DNA from: Knufia peltigerae | Taxonomy: Eukaryota; Ascomycota; Eurotiomycetes; Chaetothyriales; Trichomeriaceae | DNA length: 64,000 bases | Reading direction: 5' to 3' | Assembly (NCBI GenBank): GCA_030247855.1 | Contig: JAPDRN010000080.1 | Coordinates: forward strand, 103,833-167,832 | In this document: one piece after another, positions 23,882 to 35,840 of the stretch | Position numbering within the stretch: position 1 is the stretch's first letter | How the letters are laid out: every line of letters begins with the position of its first letter | The notes under the pieces: generated by a model | The model's input: the letters and a program-made list of their open reading frames with translations, nothing else | Databases searched by the model: none | What the model was told of the DNA's origin: nothing | Position numbers and translations under genes: made by a program

Positions 23882-25958
23882 TCATGCAGTTTGCGTGTTC
23901 TGTTGTTCCTGATGATGGTGCTTGGCATGCAAGTCCTCCACTGGCGCATCGACAGCATAGTTCATTGTCTTGCGCATGTCTCCGAGGAACAAACAGAGAA
24001 TGCAAGCGAGGGCACCGAAAGGCGCCGCGATGATATACACGACACGGATGCTGTCGGCAAATGCCTGTTTCAGGGCGACAACACCCGCTGCGATGATGGT
24101 AGGATTCACTCCAGGGATCTTGCCTAGTGCAGCTGTATCGCCACCGGCGAGCGCACCAATGAATGCCTTCAGACTGCTTTCGGGTAATCCTGCTCCTAGC
24201 GCAGCCTTGCCGATGTCTTTCGGCAGGTTCGTGTCGAGTCTCGTATTCAGGGCGGCGGAGTATATGGCCGTGAACATTGTGGCGGCGACGGCTCGTGAAG
24301 ACGTCACCACGGCAGTCGCGGTGGCGATCAGGCTGTGCGGTGTGCTCAGTTGCACACCTGTGACGATGAGGATCAGAGGTGCGCCAAAGCCAAATCCCGC
24401 AAGGGCACAGAAGGCCAGTTGACTGAAGTCATCACCTGGCTGGATCGTGCAGAGGCCGACGATGCCTGCCGTGAAGAACAGGAAGCCGAGGAATAAAGGT
24501 TCGCGGATCGTTCGAAATCGTGTCGAGCTGTAACCCCAAACCAGCGCGGAGACCAGGCCTGCGACCCAGTATGGCTGGGATCGGGCTACCGTCAAGAATG
24601 GGTCTGTCGTGAAGAGAGAAGAGGACCTGTAAGAATCACATAAAGGATCAGCATGTGTTGCACCAGGGCCTGCTGTCACTGTTTTTGACACCCCTAGGGA
24701 TCAAATGACTTGAAGCGAGAATAATGGGAAGGTAGCCTTACATGACAGGGAAGAAGACGATGTAGGAGAAAAGCATGATTCCTTCGACAAAGATGAGAGC
24801 GACGCAGATGGCAAAAGTGCGGCCCTTGTTCTTGCCTCCTTTGAACAGGTCGTGATGCAAGACCCCAGTTCGGGTACCTTTCCATTCGTACACGCCGAAA
24901 GCGATCATGATGACGATTCCCAAGACCAGGGTGACGAGTGTGCGGGAATTCGTCCAGGAATAGAGACCGCCTCCGAGGTTGAGGCCGGTCAAGAAGAGGG
25001 AAAGGCCGACTGTCAACAACGCGATACCCGGGAGGTCAAGATGTGTCAGTTTTTGCCAGAAGGAAAGATGGTCGAGACGGGTGTGTCGCTTGGGAGGTCG
25101 ATAGCCAACGAAGATACAGATTGCGGTGAGGCCCCAGAGGCCCATTTGAATCCACCAGAACTTGCGCCATCCGTCCTCGACGTTGTCCCTCGCTAGAGCG
25201 CCGATGATCAAGGGGCCAGATATGGCACCCAGTGCGGCTGCGATGTTCATACACGCTTGGGCCACTGTGTTTGACGAGTCAGTATGGGTTGCTTTTTTTC
25301 ATGGGACGAGGATTTGTATGATAACGTACTAGGTCTCCATTTCCTGGGCAGGATCTCACTGGGTACAGCGTACGCAAGAGGAACAGAGGCAAATCCCACA
25401 CCGATCAACGTCTGCGCGGCGATGAGTCGGTAGATGTCGTTCGACCCCGGGGCGATGGCTGAGCCGATGAATGAGATCAAGGAGGAGCCGACGAGGATGA
25501 ACTTTCTCGCTTGGAAGGTATCTGAGGCGGCCGAGATGACGGGGCCGAGGACGGCTTGCACCAGAGACAGCGAGTTGGGCACCCAAGTTTGGGTCTCTGG
25601 GTTATCCAGGGCTTTGCCGATGATGGACAGCTAGTGACGGTCAGTAAGAGACGTCACGTTACGAGGAAGAGTCGCCGTGGAGTGTACGTACAACTGCCGG
25701 AGGTCCCTGGAGAGCAAAGACCTGGACCAAATTGAGCAAGAACATGGCCAAGAGAGCTATGTATGTACGGGCGTGCAATTCCGGCTCCTCGTCGACATCG
25801 TCGTATGTGAGATTGCCCTCATTTCCGTCAACATCTTCGAGATGCTTCTCGTCCGCTTCCGAGAGGGCGTCGTTCTTTTCATCGTACGATGCCACCTTTT
25901 GTGTAGGCTGGGTTGGGCTGGAGGTGGCCACGTTATCCGTGGTGGTGTCTGTGGTCAT
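23882..25958 (-). CDS. MFS transporter, TRI12 / siderophore-pump type (611 aa, 4 exons)
   Basis: Plasma-membrane proton-coupled exporter of the fungal TRI12 group (PF06609 type), which includes the trichothecene efflux pump and siderophore transporters. Exons: 25692-25958, 25330-25630, 24742-25264 and 23882-24626; 612 codons in frame. The N-terminal 65 residues are acidic and cytosolic. The first helix is YIALLAMFLLNLVQVFALQG. The fourth and fifth helices read LIAAQTLIGVGFASVPLAY and ACMNIAAALGAISGPLIIGA, with the family phrase VPSEILPRKWRP between them. About 14 hydrophobic segments can be counted, and the C-terminus ends in a His/Gln-rich tail. The cargo cannot be told. Confidence 0.9.
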
Positions 25959-28031
25959 TGCTGTTGTTAAATGTGGTTGTCAAGTGCGCGGAGTCTTCAA
26001 GCGTTTGCCAATGAGATTGTGAACAGTGTGATGACCATCATATCATGAGATAAACACGCGAGATAAGTAGATTGAAAAACGTGGCAGATGTCCAGGACTT
26101 TGTAGACTGATCATAAACACCAACTTGTCCGACGTTGCCGCGAGTTGCGGTGGGGAAATAGTACAAACTCGTTGTCGGAGACCCCGGTGGACTGGGCCGT
26201 ATTGTAGTGTATGGGGACCCTCCAACTGACTTTAGTCGGGTCTACAGCACAGGACGACTGTGTGCGAGTAGCACGGAGTAGTCTGGGAAAGAATGGGTGG
26301 CCACAGAAGCTAACAACCTAACTAACTTGGACCTGAGTAAGGAAGTAGGGTAAAAGGCCAAAGATTGATCCGCGGGGTTTTCTGGGGTCTAGTTTGTGTG
26401 TCGGTGCACGAAACGGGACGCCTTGAAGGATCTTTGTGGGACCTTTTTGTCACCCAGAATCTGAGGATATCATTGCGCACTACCGTACTCTGAGGCGGGG
26501 GGTAATTTGAGTATAGAATCGTTGCACATGCTAAAGTCGGTCTGGCCAGTTTGGTCAGTCTGGTCAGAATTGAGGTGGCGACCGTAACACAGAGAGATGT
26601 TGAGGATTTGGTCTCAATTCGCTGCAGAGTATGATCTACGAGTACGGATTGGACGTCTAGCTATTCGGTGGGTCTTGATTCCGGGGAAGACGGGGAACTC
26701 TTCGAAGGAGAGTATGAGGAAACCAGTCCACAAAGGGCCAGAGTGTATCCGTACATAAGCTAGACTTGATAGAGTAGCTAGTAGGAGCATTTACAGCAAG
26801 ACATAAAGGATATACTCGGTATGCACTCCGTACTCTGTGCCCCATGGGTGTGGGATGTACCGTTATCAGTCATTGTGGGAACTTTTCTCCACCACTTCGA
26901 CGATTTCTCCCCGCAAAAAACATCTGATTCATTTGCGGGATCGAATCACGAGGTCTGTGGTTTATCTGCACTGTACGAGAATCATTTGGTCCGGATTCCG
27001 AGATTATGACATCTCGGAACCCTTGCAGGGGTACGGAGTAAGGTAAACCTCTCGAGTAGACTTTGAGCCATATTTTGATTGTTCCCAAAAACCAGTTTGC
27101 GGGGAAACAATATCTGATCTTGATTAGATTGGTTAACACGTATCATTCTTTTATATTGTATGTACCAGTTCGAGTCAAAGTTACGTACGCGACGAAACGA
27201 TAGTGATCGATGCGCCGCCACAGAGTGATATTCAACTCGTCAATTTGAACATCACGGCCCTTTCACTCCGAGACACTTCACCAATGTACAAGTCAGGGCG
27301 GGCCATGTACCCTACATATATTTACTCCAGTGAACTTTTACTCAACGAAGTACGCCTTGATGGCCACTATTAAAGACTCACCACGTCGAACCGCCACTTT
27401 GGCCCAATGGTTCGGAGGGGGGCTTATTCTTGGAAACCAGCTTAGTGGATTAAACTGGGAGTCAGCAGGTTTCCATGATCACTGGATAAACATCCCTTGA
27501 CCAAGGTATGAGGGGATGGCAGCCATCATAGTCGGAATAAGTAAAAGAGAAGCACCAGGTCTGGGCTTCAACTCTCCAAACTTTTTGTTCTTTTTTGCAG
27601 ATTTTCAGGCAATTATTGGGAGGTGAAGAAGTGATGAGACTGTCTGGGCAATACTCTCTGTACTCAAACGCGTGAAAGGGATGGTGAGGCTGAAACCGCA
27701 AGGCTGATGATGACAAAGATGGGCGGTGAGGTTAATGCGGGCGGTCTTGGGGGATTTATTCTGCCGGTTATTTTGGGTTGTGTACTGTACGGAGTACATA
27801 GTAATTATTAGACTGCAGTCTGTACCATTGAACGTGAATCGGCCGCAGTTTCGAAGTGAGAAGACACACATTCACCTTCACATACTCCGTACTTGACTTG
27901 TCAACGGGAAACTATTTCGTGCAATGATTCTGCGCTGGACCTTCGCATTTCTAGCCTTATGACCCCACGGCGGTTGACGTAACATTACCGCAGGCTCATG
28001 GCTGGGCCGTCGTGGTTAGGGGACCTCGACA
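25959..28031. other. 2.1-kb divergent intergenic region with clustered TACGGAGTA-type motifs
   Basis: This lies between the divergent TRI12-type pump and the APSES gene. Copies or close variants of the short motif occur at about 26271, 26825, 27031, 27787 and 27883. A 12-bp perfect palindrome (AGACTGCAGTCT) is at 27810-27821. No gene is supported; frames at 26870-27221 lack domains. Confidence 0.5.
27787..27797. repeat. Dispersed near-palindromic motif GTACGGAGTAC
   Basis: An 11-nt near-palindrome. The surrounding 20 nt (27782-27801) are repeated exactly at 45796-45815, and an inverted copy (TACTCCGTAC) lies at 27883-27892. Confidence 0.7.
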
Positions 28032-30361
28032 ATGCCTCCGTTCCACGCGTTCCAATATGAGTGGTCAGATGACGATAGTGATGTGAATATTGAAGACTTC
28101 AAAAAGGTTCCGAAGTCGCAGAAATGGACACATCAGAGGGATATCTCAACGGATGTCAAGGTTGTCGGTGATGATTTTGATTCGGGACCAAGTACGACTC
28201 ATCACTCCCCCCAACACCGAGTTCGACGAGGACATGAACGCGAACGGTCTCTACCTTCTAACCCAGCCATAAACCTCTCCGATGACGCGAGCAGAGAGCC
28301 TTCGCCCCAGGGCCACGCAGTAGAGATCGAGAACGACCGAAAATGGCAGCAAAACTGTCGTGGCGATACCAACAAAGACGAATGGCTTGAACTCAGTGAG
28401 AGTGATCGCAACGCTACCCAGCAGATATATGAAAATGAGTCAATTGAGCTTCCTCCTCATGGAGGTACAACGCTGGTACAAGAGTCTCAAGCGTTGACAA
28501 GAGGATCGTCCCTTGTGGTCGAACAAGCGCAAGATGCTGTTGTCTCATCTCCGAGCCCCACTGATCAGAACCCGCAACGCTCTTCACCTCCGACTCACAC
28601 CAGTCAAAGCCCGCAACGCTCTACTAAGTTGCGACATGCGATATCACAAAGTGCTAGAGCTCGAGACCCGCGGGATACCACTGGCTCATCTCGTCCTGCA
28701 AGAAACACCAAGCGAAGGAAAGGAAAAACGAATCATCTGATATGGTCGAATCGGAAGGATCAGTGTCCCATGTCTATCGAACTGAGCGCTCAGGCGTCTT
28801 CGTCTATGAGGTGAACATCAATGGAATTCTGGTCATGCGCAACCAGAGCGACTCATGGGTGAATGCGAGTTCAATGCTCAGGGCTATCGGAGTCAAGGAC
28901 GGACAAATGAGACGCAAGATCGTGATGAACGCTGGTGGTCCGGAACGAGTCACCAATGGCGGTCATTGGTTCTATCAGGGTAGATGGGTTCCTCTTGCGA
29001 CAGCCCGTGACTTGGCGACCAAGTATGATGTAAAAGACGTTCTGGCACCTTTGCTGGATCTCCCAGAGGCACAACCACCAAGCAGTCGAGAAGCCAGACA
29101 GCCTAATAATGCACGTGCTGTTACTGTACCCCAAAAGTCCATGACTACAGAATCCGATAACGGTGAGCTCAAGAACGATACGTACAAAAATGCTCAGAAC
29201 TACGGCGGACTTGCTACCCGAGACGACTGGGGAAACTCCAGCGACAGCGAAGACGACGGGCGAGAAACGGGACACGTTCCTACGAGACCATCGGTCACGT
29301 CCGATTTACCCAATAGCACAAACGTTTTGGGGGAAAGGCTTGACGGCAACAGAAAGAGGCTTTCCGATACCCAAAGTCTCGACAATACCCAATCCTTACC
29401 GCCCACAAAACGTGCCAGGATAAACAGCCTCTCTGCGTTATCAACAGAACTACCTGGCCAAATCCAAGAACCGCACTTCGCACGCTATGCCCAAAGACGT
29501 CGTGACAATGAAAAGCAAGCGGCGAATGAGTTACGAGCTCTCCTTCCCCCACAATATCTGAATGATGAAAGCGACATCGATGGCCAATGCAATCCGACAA
29601 CAAGAATTATCCAATCCGCCGTTGCATTCATAGTGGATCTATCACAGCAAGCGATTTCAAAAGGTGATTATGCGTGGATATGTCAACCACGAACGAGAAA
29701 AGGAGAGAACGCTTCAGATTCTGACCCGAAGATCCACGACTACAACAAAGCATCCTCCGAGTACCTCAATCGAAAGATGATCCAGACATTGCAGCGTCCA
29801 GAGACAAACATCGTGACCGCCTTGGATCAGTATGGCCATAAGACGGCATCTGTATTGAGAAGTCAACATGTGGGTAAGCCTCGAAAATTGACAGATCAGT
29901 ATGCAATGAGCAAGACGGCGGTCAAGAATCGTGAACAATGGTATAATCTTGGTGACTTGGAGATATGGTTCCGTCGTCGCGAGTTGGCCGACAACAGTGC
30001 CATCCATGCCGCCATGGACAAGATCAAGTATCAGCCTGTATGGGATAGGTTGACAGAAGTCGAAAAGGAGAGGATTCGCCATGACGAGAGACAGACGGTT
30101 CTGCAACAACGCTTCGACCAAGGAAAGTCACAATCGTATTTCGTGGCCCAATTGATCGATGTCGGCAAGCAGTGCGGTGTCAGTGACGGTGATATGTTGA
30201 GCTTGGTGCTGTCGAAACAGTCCAAAGCTCGAGAGGCAATCATAGAACTGTTCAATGGCATGGTAGAGGTGGACGAGTCTGGCACACTTGCACTGGTCAA
30301 CACGCCAACGACGAAAACTGGTAGAATGGGGAAAGGGATCGAATATGACTCCAAAACTTGA
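28032..30361 (+). CDS. APSES / KilA-N DNA-binding domain protein (frame junction unresolved)
   Basis: Two overlapping frames appear to make one gene. The first (28032-28814) is a charged, low-complexity N-terminus of about 240 residues ending in a basic stretch (RNTKRRKGK). The second (ATG at 28742, end 30361; 539 aa) begins with an APSES-type DNA-binding domain: VYEVNINGILVMRNQSDSWV, NASSMLRAIGVKDGQMRRKI, NGGHWFYQGRWVPLATARDL and KYDVKDVLAPLLDL. A basic KKRKR-like patch (PPTKRARINS) and a helical C-terminus follow. APSES proteins regulate development and cell cycle in fungi; this one lacks ankyrin repeats. I found no convincing GT-AG intron linking the frames between 28600 and 28800. The gene could therefore start at 28742, have a cryptic intron, or carry a frameshift. 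Confidence 0.7.
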
Positions 30362-30774
30362 TCAGGTGGGCATCCCTTTCGAATGAATTTGCAGATCGTC
30401 ACTAGTGATGACCGATTTTGGACTGTATGAATACACCTTTCCTTCGAAAACCAGAGGACTTTAGTCGACGTGCGCGAGGCGTTTTGGAGGAAACTAGGAG
30501 TTTCGCGAGAGAGACCTGATAGGAGTTAGCTAAATAGCTTACTTATGTCAGTGTTGGACATCAAGTCAAGCCGTTCCGCGCTACATACACTTGCAGAACC
30601 TGCTCCTCTCCTCTATTGTCGGTGGATCGTCCTTGCCGCCTTTTTGGTAAGCGTGCTAGGCTGACGGCTCTCGCCTGCCTCATAGTCGACTGCGTTGTCA
30701 CGGATTTCGATTGAGACTTCTTCCGACTCTCGCTCTTCCAGCAACACTCAACAAACCTTGGTCTGTTACAATTA
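30362..30774. other. Intergenic, no gene seen
   Basis: 413 bp between the APSES gene stop and the first codon of the HET pseudogene. No feature is supported. Confidence 0.5.
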
Positions 30775-32841
30775 ATGATGTTATGCGAGTGGTGCTCACG
30801 AATCCCTTTTGACCTGAATGTTCTCGATACCCGTCTTGGGACCGGCTTTACCCTGGGCTCTGGCGCGCGGCTGGTGAAGAGCCAGTGTTTGTTCCGTCAG
30901 CTCGTTGTGTGCGCAACCTCCGAGGCCGGTGATGATGAGAGTGAATACCTTCATGTGAAGATGAATTGGACGTTGGGACCTAGTGGCTACTACGCCTTCA
31001 AAGTATCGCATGCCCTTGGATCGTATACTGCCTTTAGACGGACCGCCGTCACCAGTTTTGGCCGGAAACCTCTTAGCATCGAGCCAACCGGACCTCATGT
31101 GGAAACCGCCAGAGTGTTACGCTGGATATCTTCGTGCGAACTAGCACATCGCCCGAGGTGTGAGCTTTCAGATTATATCAAGTTTGCCGATGCGTTTCGA
31201 GGCTTGCGTCTTCTTCGCCTGATAGACATCAAGAAGGGCTGCCTTGTTGAGATGAGGGCCCGTGAGAAATATGTCGCCCTGAGCTACGTGTGGGGAGCCG
31301 TGTCCAATTTTCGTCTCACCAAGGCCAATAGAATTGCTCTATTAGCGCCGGTTTCTCTAATGAAAATATCGCATCGGCTTCCAAGGACAGTCCAGGACGC
31401 CATCGCCCTTGTGAGGCGTCTGGGATGCCGATATCTTTGGGTCGACGCCCACTGCCTGCTGCAGAACGACAACGAGGACCTGGATCGAGGCGTGAATGCT
31501 ATGGACCGTATCTATGAGTTCGCCTGGCTTACTGTTGTTGCCAGTTGTGGCCATGACGCGAATGCTCGTCTCCCTGGTGTCCTCAGCCCAGCAGGGCATC
31601 CACTACAATCGAAATCAAGCCTGGTGGGGTGGAGATGATGCTCGTACATGAGTTGCATGGTTTACTTCGGAACTCTGTGCATAACACTAGGGCGTGGACG
31701 TAAGAACTCACAATCGCCCGCTTTCCTCGGTGAATGGTCTGGGCTAATGAACATTTAGCTTCCAGGAGCAGGTGCTGTCTCGCAGGGCAATCTACTTTGT
31801 CGGTGACAAGCTCTTCTATCGCTGTCGGGCAGCAGAGTACAGCGAACACTACACAGATATCCCGTCACAACATCTCGGCATTGATTCCACATTGGGATCC
31901 GTGCTATCAGCGGCCGTGCTGATGGAGCGACCCATAGCTGACTACGGTACTATGCTCTCGTACTACACCCAACGAGCTCTGACCGATCAAAAGGATACAC
32001 CTAGAGCGATGGCCGGAATCATTCGACGCTCTATGGGGGTAATGAGGTGTCAGCCGACAGCGGTGTTAACAGGTTTATCATCTTTCATGCGCACAACTGC
32101 ATTCTACAGCGCTGCTCTTTCTTTCCAAGTTATTCATGGACAGGCTGCCGAGGAGGTATCAGGTAAGAATCGGCTGCGTGTGGGGGAGGTTACCACGAAG
32201 ATGCTAATGAATGGCTCAGAAGCAGAACCTGGATCATTTGGTACAAGAGAAGTCGTGCTGGCAACACCAGTCTCGTCTGGGACTCCCGTGCCAATCACCA
32301 TTTCCGCTCCCGAGATGTGACTTGCGTGGGAAACCGCGAAAGGGTCACCTTTTCTAATGGCCGGGAGATCTTTAACAAGCAAGGGAGTCCAACAGGACGC
32401 ACGATGCCTACGGAAGAGGTGTCATTCTCCCGGGCGGTACCCGCATACCCAATCTTGCAGTTCTGGACCCTGTGGGTGTGTTATATCATAACCGACATCG
32501 ACGTTTTCGAAGCAACCGGCTACCTTGCAGATAGCAACGGCGTCAAATGTGGGTTCGCTTTGCTGGATGGGTTTGAGGAAACTTCATTTTTTGACTTTAG
32601 CAGTCCGTTTGAAGTCATCCTTTTGTCAGAAGCACAACAACACCATGATCTTCGAAAAGTCCGCAGTTTCGGCGAGGCTAGCTACCCCAAAGTGCCTGGT
32701 CGATAGAAGTACTATAATGTTTTGCTTTTGGAATGGCAGGGTGGTATCGCTGAGAAGCGAGGTTTCGGCCTTGTATTGCAAGGCGCACTCAAAAACAGCC
32801 ATTCCCCTGGTCTCTCCTGGAAAGGAATTTTCCTGGCATGA
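30775..32841 (+). pseudogene. Heterokaryon-incompatibility (HET) domain gene, decayed
   Basis: HET proteins trigger cell death when incompatible hyphae fuse. The frame from 30775 has a Cys-rich N-terminus (MLCEWCSRIPFD) and a HET domain: YVALSYVWGA, RLPRTVQDAIALVRRLGC, RYLWVDAHCLLQND and ANARLPGV. The coding sense then jumps frame at about 31575-31600 to EIKPGGVEMMLVHE. It continues across a good intron (31700-31758) into RAWTFQEQVLSRRAIYF. A second frame break lies near 32055-32065, where the reading moves to VNRFIIFHAHNCILQR. A further good intron (32163-32219, branch-like GCTAATG) leads to SRTWIIWYKRS and QFWTLWVCYIITDIDVFEAT. A TAG at 32704-32706 then interrupts the frame, which continues as KYYNVLLLEWQGGIAEKRGF up to TGA at 32839-32841. 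Three independent lesions indicate a pseudogene. Confidence 0.85.
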
Positions 32842-33061
32842 GAGATTTCGATTTGCAAGGCGAGAAGGATAACTCACAAAGGACAACGTATAGATCGGAA
32901 GTGCGATCCCGGGTCTTTTTGTCTGTTACGAATAGGAAGGAATTGGTTTTTGTTTTCTCTGATTACAGGACTAAATAAATGTTTTGACTATCTTGTGTAA
33001 GATCCTAACGCCAGCACAGACCCAAAACCATTGCGAGGGCTGACGACATTTTGGCGCAAGG

Positions 33062-33532
33062 TCATATATAGTATGAGCGAAGCCAACAAAGACGCAAGAG
33101 AGTAGATGACAAGGTTATTTCTCGTCTCGAATCATCGACGAGTACCAGACCCGGCTCCCAGTTGCTTAGAAAACAACCTCCAGAACAAACGAATAAAATC
33201 GCGATATCCCACTCTGCGGCTGGGCCGAATCGTTTCGAATCGAGCAAGTATGAAATGCGGGAATGGCAGAGGTACCGATTCACACCCATCTCTCTGCCAT
33301 GATGGACAACGATGATGGCCTTGCCCGACGTGGTCGCTCGGCAAGTATTCATTCCAGAACAGCTGCGATCGGAGCCGTAGAAAATGCGAAGTTGGACAAG
33401 AGGTGTCTTGGACTTAGTGGAGATCCAATGTTTTCGGTACTCGGTGAACCACGAGTCCAGCGTGCTCGGCGGGGCCAGCACATATGTGGGCCTAAAGTCC
33501 CAGGTACGGCGAACCCAAAGGGTCGCCGACAT
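33062..33532 (-). pseudogene. Degenerate SNF2-helicase-like fragment (tentative)
   Basis: A minus-strand frame contains FRPTYVLAPPSTLDSWFTEY and LRIFYGSDRSCSG, which resemble helicase motif Ia and the following strand of SNF2-family ATPases. No Walker A motif, DExH box or second RecA lobe is found around it. The sense seems to move to another frame at about 33340 (a frame running 33132-33344). I read it as a short relic beside the HET pseudogene. Similarity is judged from two short stretches only, so confidence is low. Confidence 0.35.
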
Positions 33533-33661
33533 TGTCGTGGAGGGCGGTTGCCGTCACGTTGTTACCATTTTCACAGGTTCATCCATCAGGTTGACTCCTT
33601 CAAAAGTCTCGAGTTGCAGCGTTCTTGATCTTGTGCGCTTCAGTCACAGACCAGTCTCTGA

Positions 33662-34225
33662 TCAGTAGACCAACAAGGTATGACACAAAATATTCCGCTC
33701 TGTTTCGAGTTGGAAACCACCATCTCGTCCGAAGTCTCTCTTCGTCCTCTGCCGGAAAAGATACGAGCGCCGTGGTGGGGTTCGAGCGGGATTGGGACCG
33801 TTGGCCCGAATGTGAACTTTGATCCACTCGAGCTTCTCGGAACGATCGATGTCTCGAGAGCACACAGACGTTCGAATCATGGACGGTCCTCCTGACACCG
33901 GCCAATCATCTGCAAACTCATCAGCCGTATCCCCGTCGACGTACGTGCCTTGTAGCGGCGACACGTCTATCCCTTGCGTTCGCATCATGTTTCGAAAGGC
34001 GGCCGTACGGTGTCGCTCACGGATCCCGTTCGTATTCAATGATGCAATCTTCATTTTGTCTACTGACTCATCCATCATTGTTTGGTTTGGTTTTGGGCCT
34101 GCTTGGTGGCAGGTTTGTGGGTTTCGATGAGTCTGACTGCCGCACACGACGTGAGCTCCTCGTGTGGCTGTTCTCGCCCATACGCGGCGCAGGATGCTTC
34201 CATTGTCGACACGAAGCATTCCCAC
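33662..34225 (-). mobile_element. LINE-like retrotransposon remnant (endonuclease start of ORF2)
   Basis: Inside a minus-strand frame, the part from MKIASLNTNGIRERHRT resembles the first strand of an AP-type endonuclease (endonuclease/exonuclease/phosphatase family) found at the N-terminus of LINE ORF2. It is followed by QGIDVSPLQGTYVDGDTADE, where the usual catalytic LQET reads LQGT, so the key Glu is lost. The frame ends after about 140 more residues with no reverse transcriptase. A second frame (34068-34367) ends, overlapping this one, in a Pro/Lys-rich tail that could be the end of ORF1. This looks like a 5' piece of a degenerate element. No target-site duplication was found. Confidence 0.45.
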
Positions 34226-34367
34226 CCGCCCGACGATCCAAACTCGGTTCCATCCATTTCAAGACGTGTGGCCACTTTGGCCGAAGGTCACTATACCCAT
34301 AGCCTGCGGCGTACTCGGCGACACGAGCTCGCCGATGACGTCGTTCTCTGTCCGCATTCTGGAGCAT

Positions 34368-35840
34368 CCGTCACAGACTCGAGGACCTCTGCGGCGTGCG
34401 ACTTGAAGAGCGTCGATGACTCCGATGGAAGTTTTGGTGAGACCAAGAAGAAATGTGATGTAGTCGGCCAGTAATAAATACCCTTTCAGGTCCTCATACA
34501 TGCGCACGCGCACCGATTGTGAGGGGCTGTAATAGAATCTTCTCCTTGTAAGTATTGACTAGCTCACTGGAGGTTTCCGATCCTCGTTGACCTGTCTGAT
34601 GTTGTGTCTCATGCTTCATCTCCGTTCGGCTGTGTATACTTGACATTGTGTGGTGGGAAACCCGGGTTCGTGGCATTGCCACACGCAGCCTAGGTCACCG
34701 CCGTTGAATTCGACGTAGATCTGATACATGTATACATGCGCACGGGCACCAGTTGCTCGGTGCCGTGGTAGCATCGATATGATGCGATGGTGTGTGCCGC
34801 TCCGGTCCAATAGGCTTCGCGGGCGTGTTTCAACGAGGCCGAGCAACGGCTCAAGAGTTCGTTGAGGACAGCGGGGGGGATTGCAGCAGCCACTTCGAAG
34901 TGAACGATGCCGTGTGCTGCAGCCATTCTTCTCATGGTGAGGTTTTGGTGGGAGTTGTGACGACCAGAAAATGCTTCGGACTTCTTGTGTCCCTCAAAAA
35001 GACAAAGGGTCATGGAGCCGGATCGCCCGTGCAGACCACCAGAAAGGTACACGTGTGTGGTGGTACCATGTTAGGTGGATGGCCGCATGAAAAGTTGCTC
35101 GAACCGCCGAGAAGTATGTTGTATATATATATATATATATAGGTCATGGTACAATCATCAGAGAATGCTTTGACAGAGAATGATTGATGGCAAATTTCGA
35201 GAGAAAAGGAAGAGGGAGATGGAGGGTTTAAGTATGTTTTCAGATGTTTGCTACCTGTGGCAGCCTGAATTACAACTTCACTGACCGACATTGATGTGTT
35301 TGTAATGACAAGGCAGAAATGATAAAAGGTGATGCATAGGGAATTCTTTTGCTATTGTCATTTCATTCTGTATGCAATACCCTGCCTATTCACGAACTAC
35401 AGGCCCACAATAAGTCGGTGACAACTTGGATAAATCATCCATGCAGACTGGTTACTTGGGTCTGTCTCAAAGTGACTGATACCACAATAGCATCTTAAAC
35501 CCTGGACTATTGATCAGAAATGCCGTAGTCACATATTCAAAGGAAATGCTTGACTATGTTTCTAGACCGGAGGAATTTAATGGTACACATTAACATCACT
35601 GACTCGAGCGAACAATAGGACTGTCACCATTTGGAAACTCTAGGGATAAGAAGACACAGAGATTAACAATGTCCTTTTAATTTCAATAATTGCATCTTTT
35701 CAAACATGAATGTCAAATCTTCATGTCTGTCAATGAGAAGTGAAGAAAAGAGGAGACAACTTTACAACGGACATTTCTCTCTGAGGAGGGAAGGCTTTTG
35801 ATTTATGTTTTTTTTTCTGGGTTCATGCTCTGTGTCCGTC
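34368..35840. other. Intergenic, no intact gene; AT microsatellite
   Basis: 1.5 kb upstream of the LINE-like remnant. Open frames at 34616-34846 and 34690-35052 have no recognisable domain. The last 700 bp are AT-rich and appear non-coding. Confidence 0.5.
35122..35141. repeat. (TA)n microsatellite
   Basis: About ten TA units in a row. Confidence 0.95.

Noticed and set aside
4486..26000. Secondary-metabolite gene cluster
   Set aside because: Tailoring-type enzymes, regulators and a pump are present, but no backbone synthase; housekeeping genes (fmc1, psy2) interrupt the stretch.
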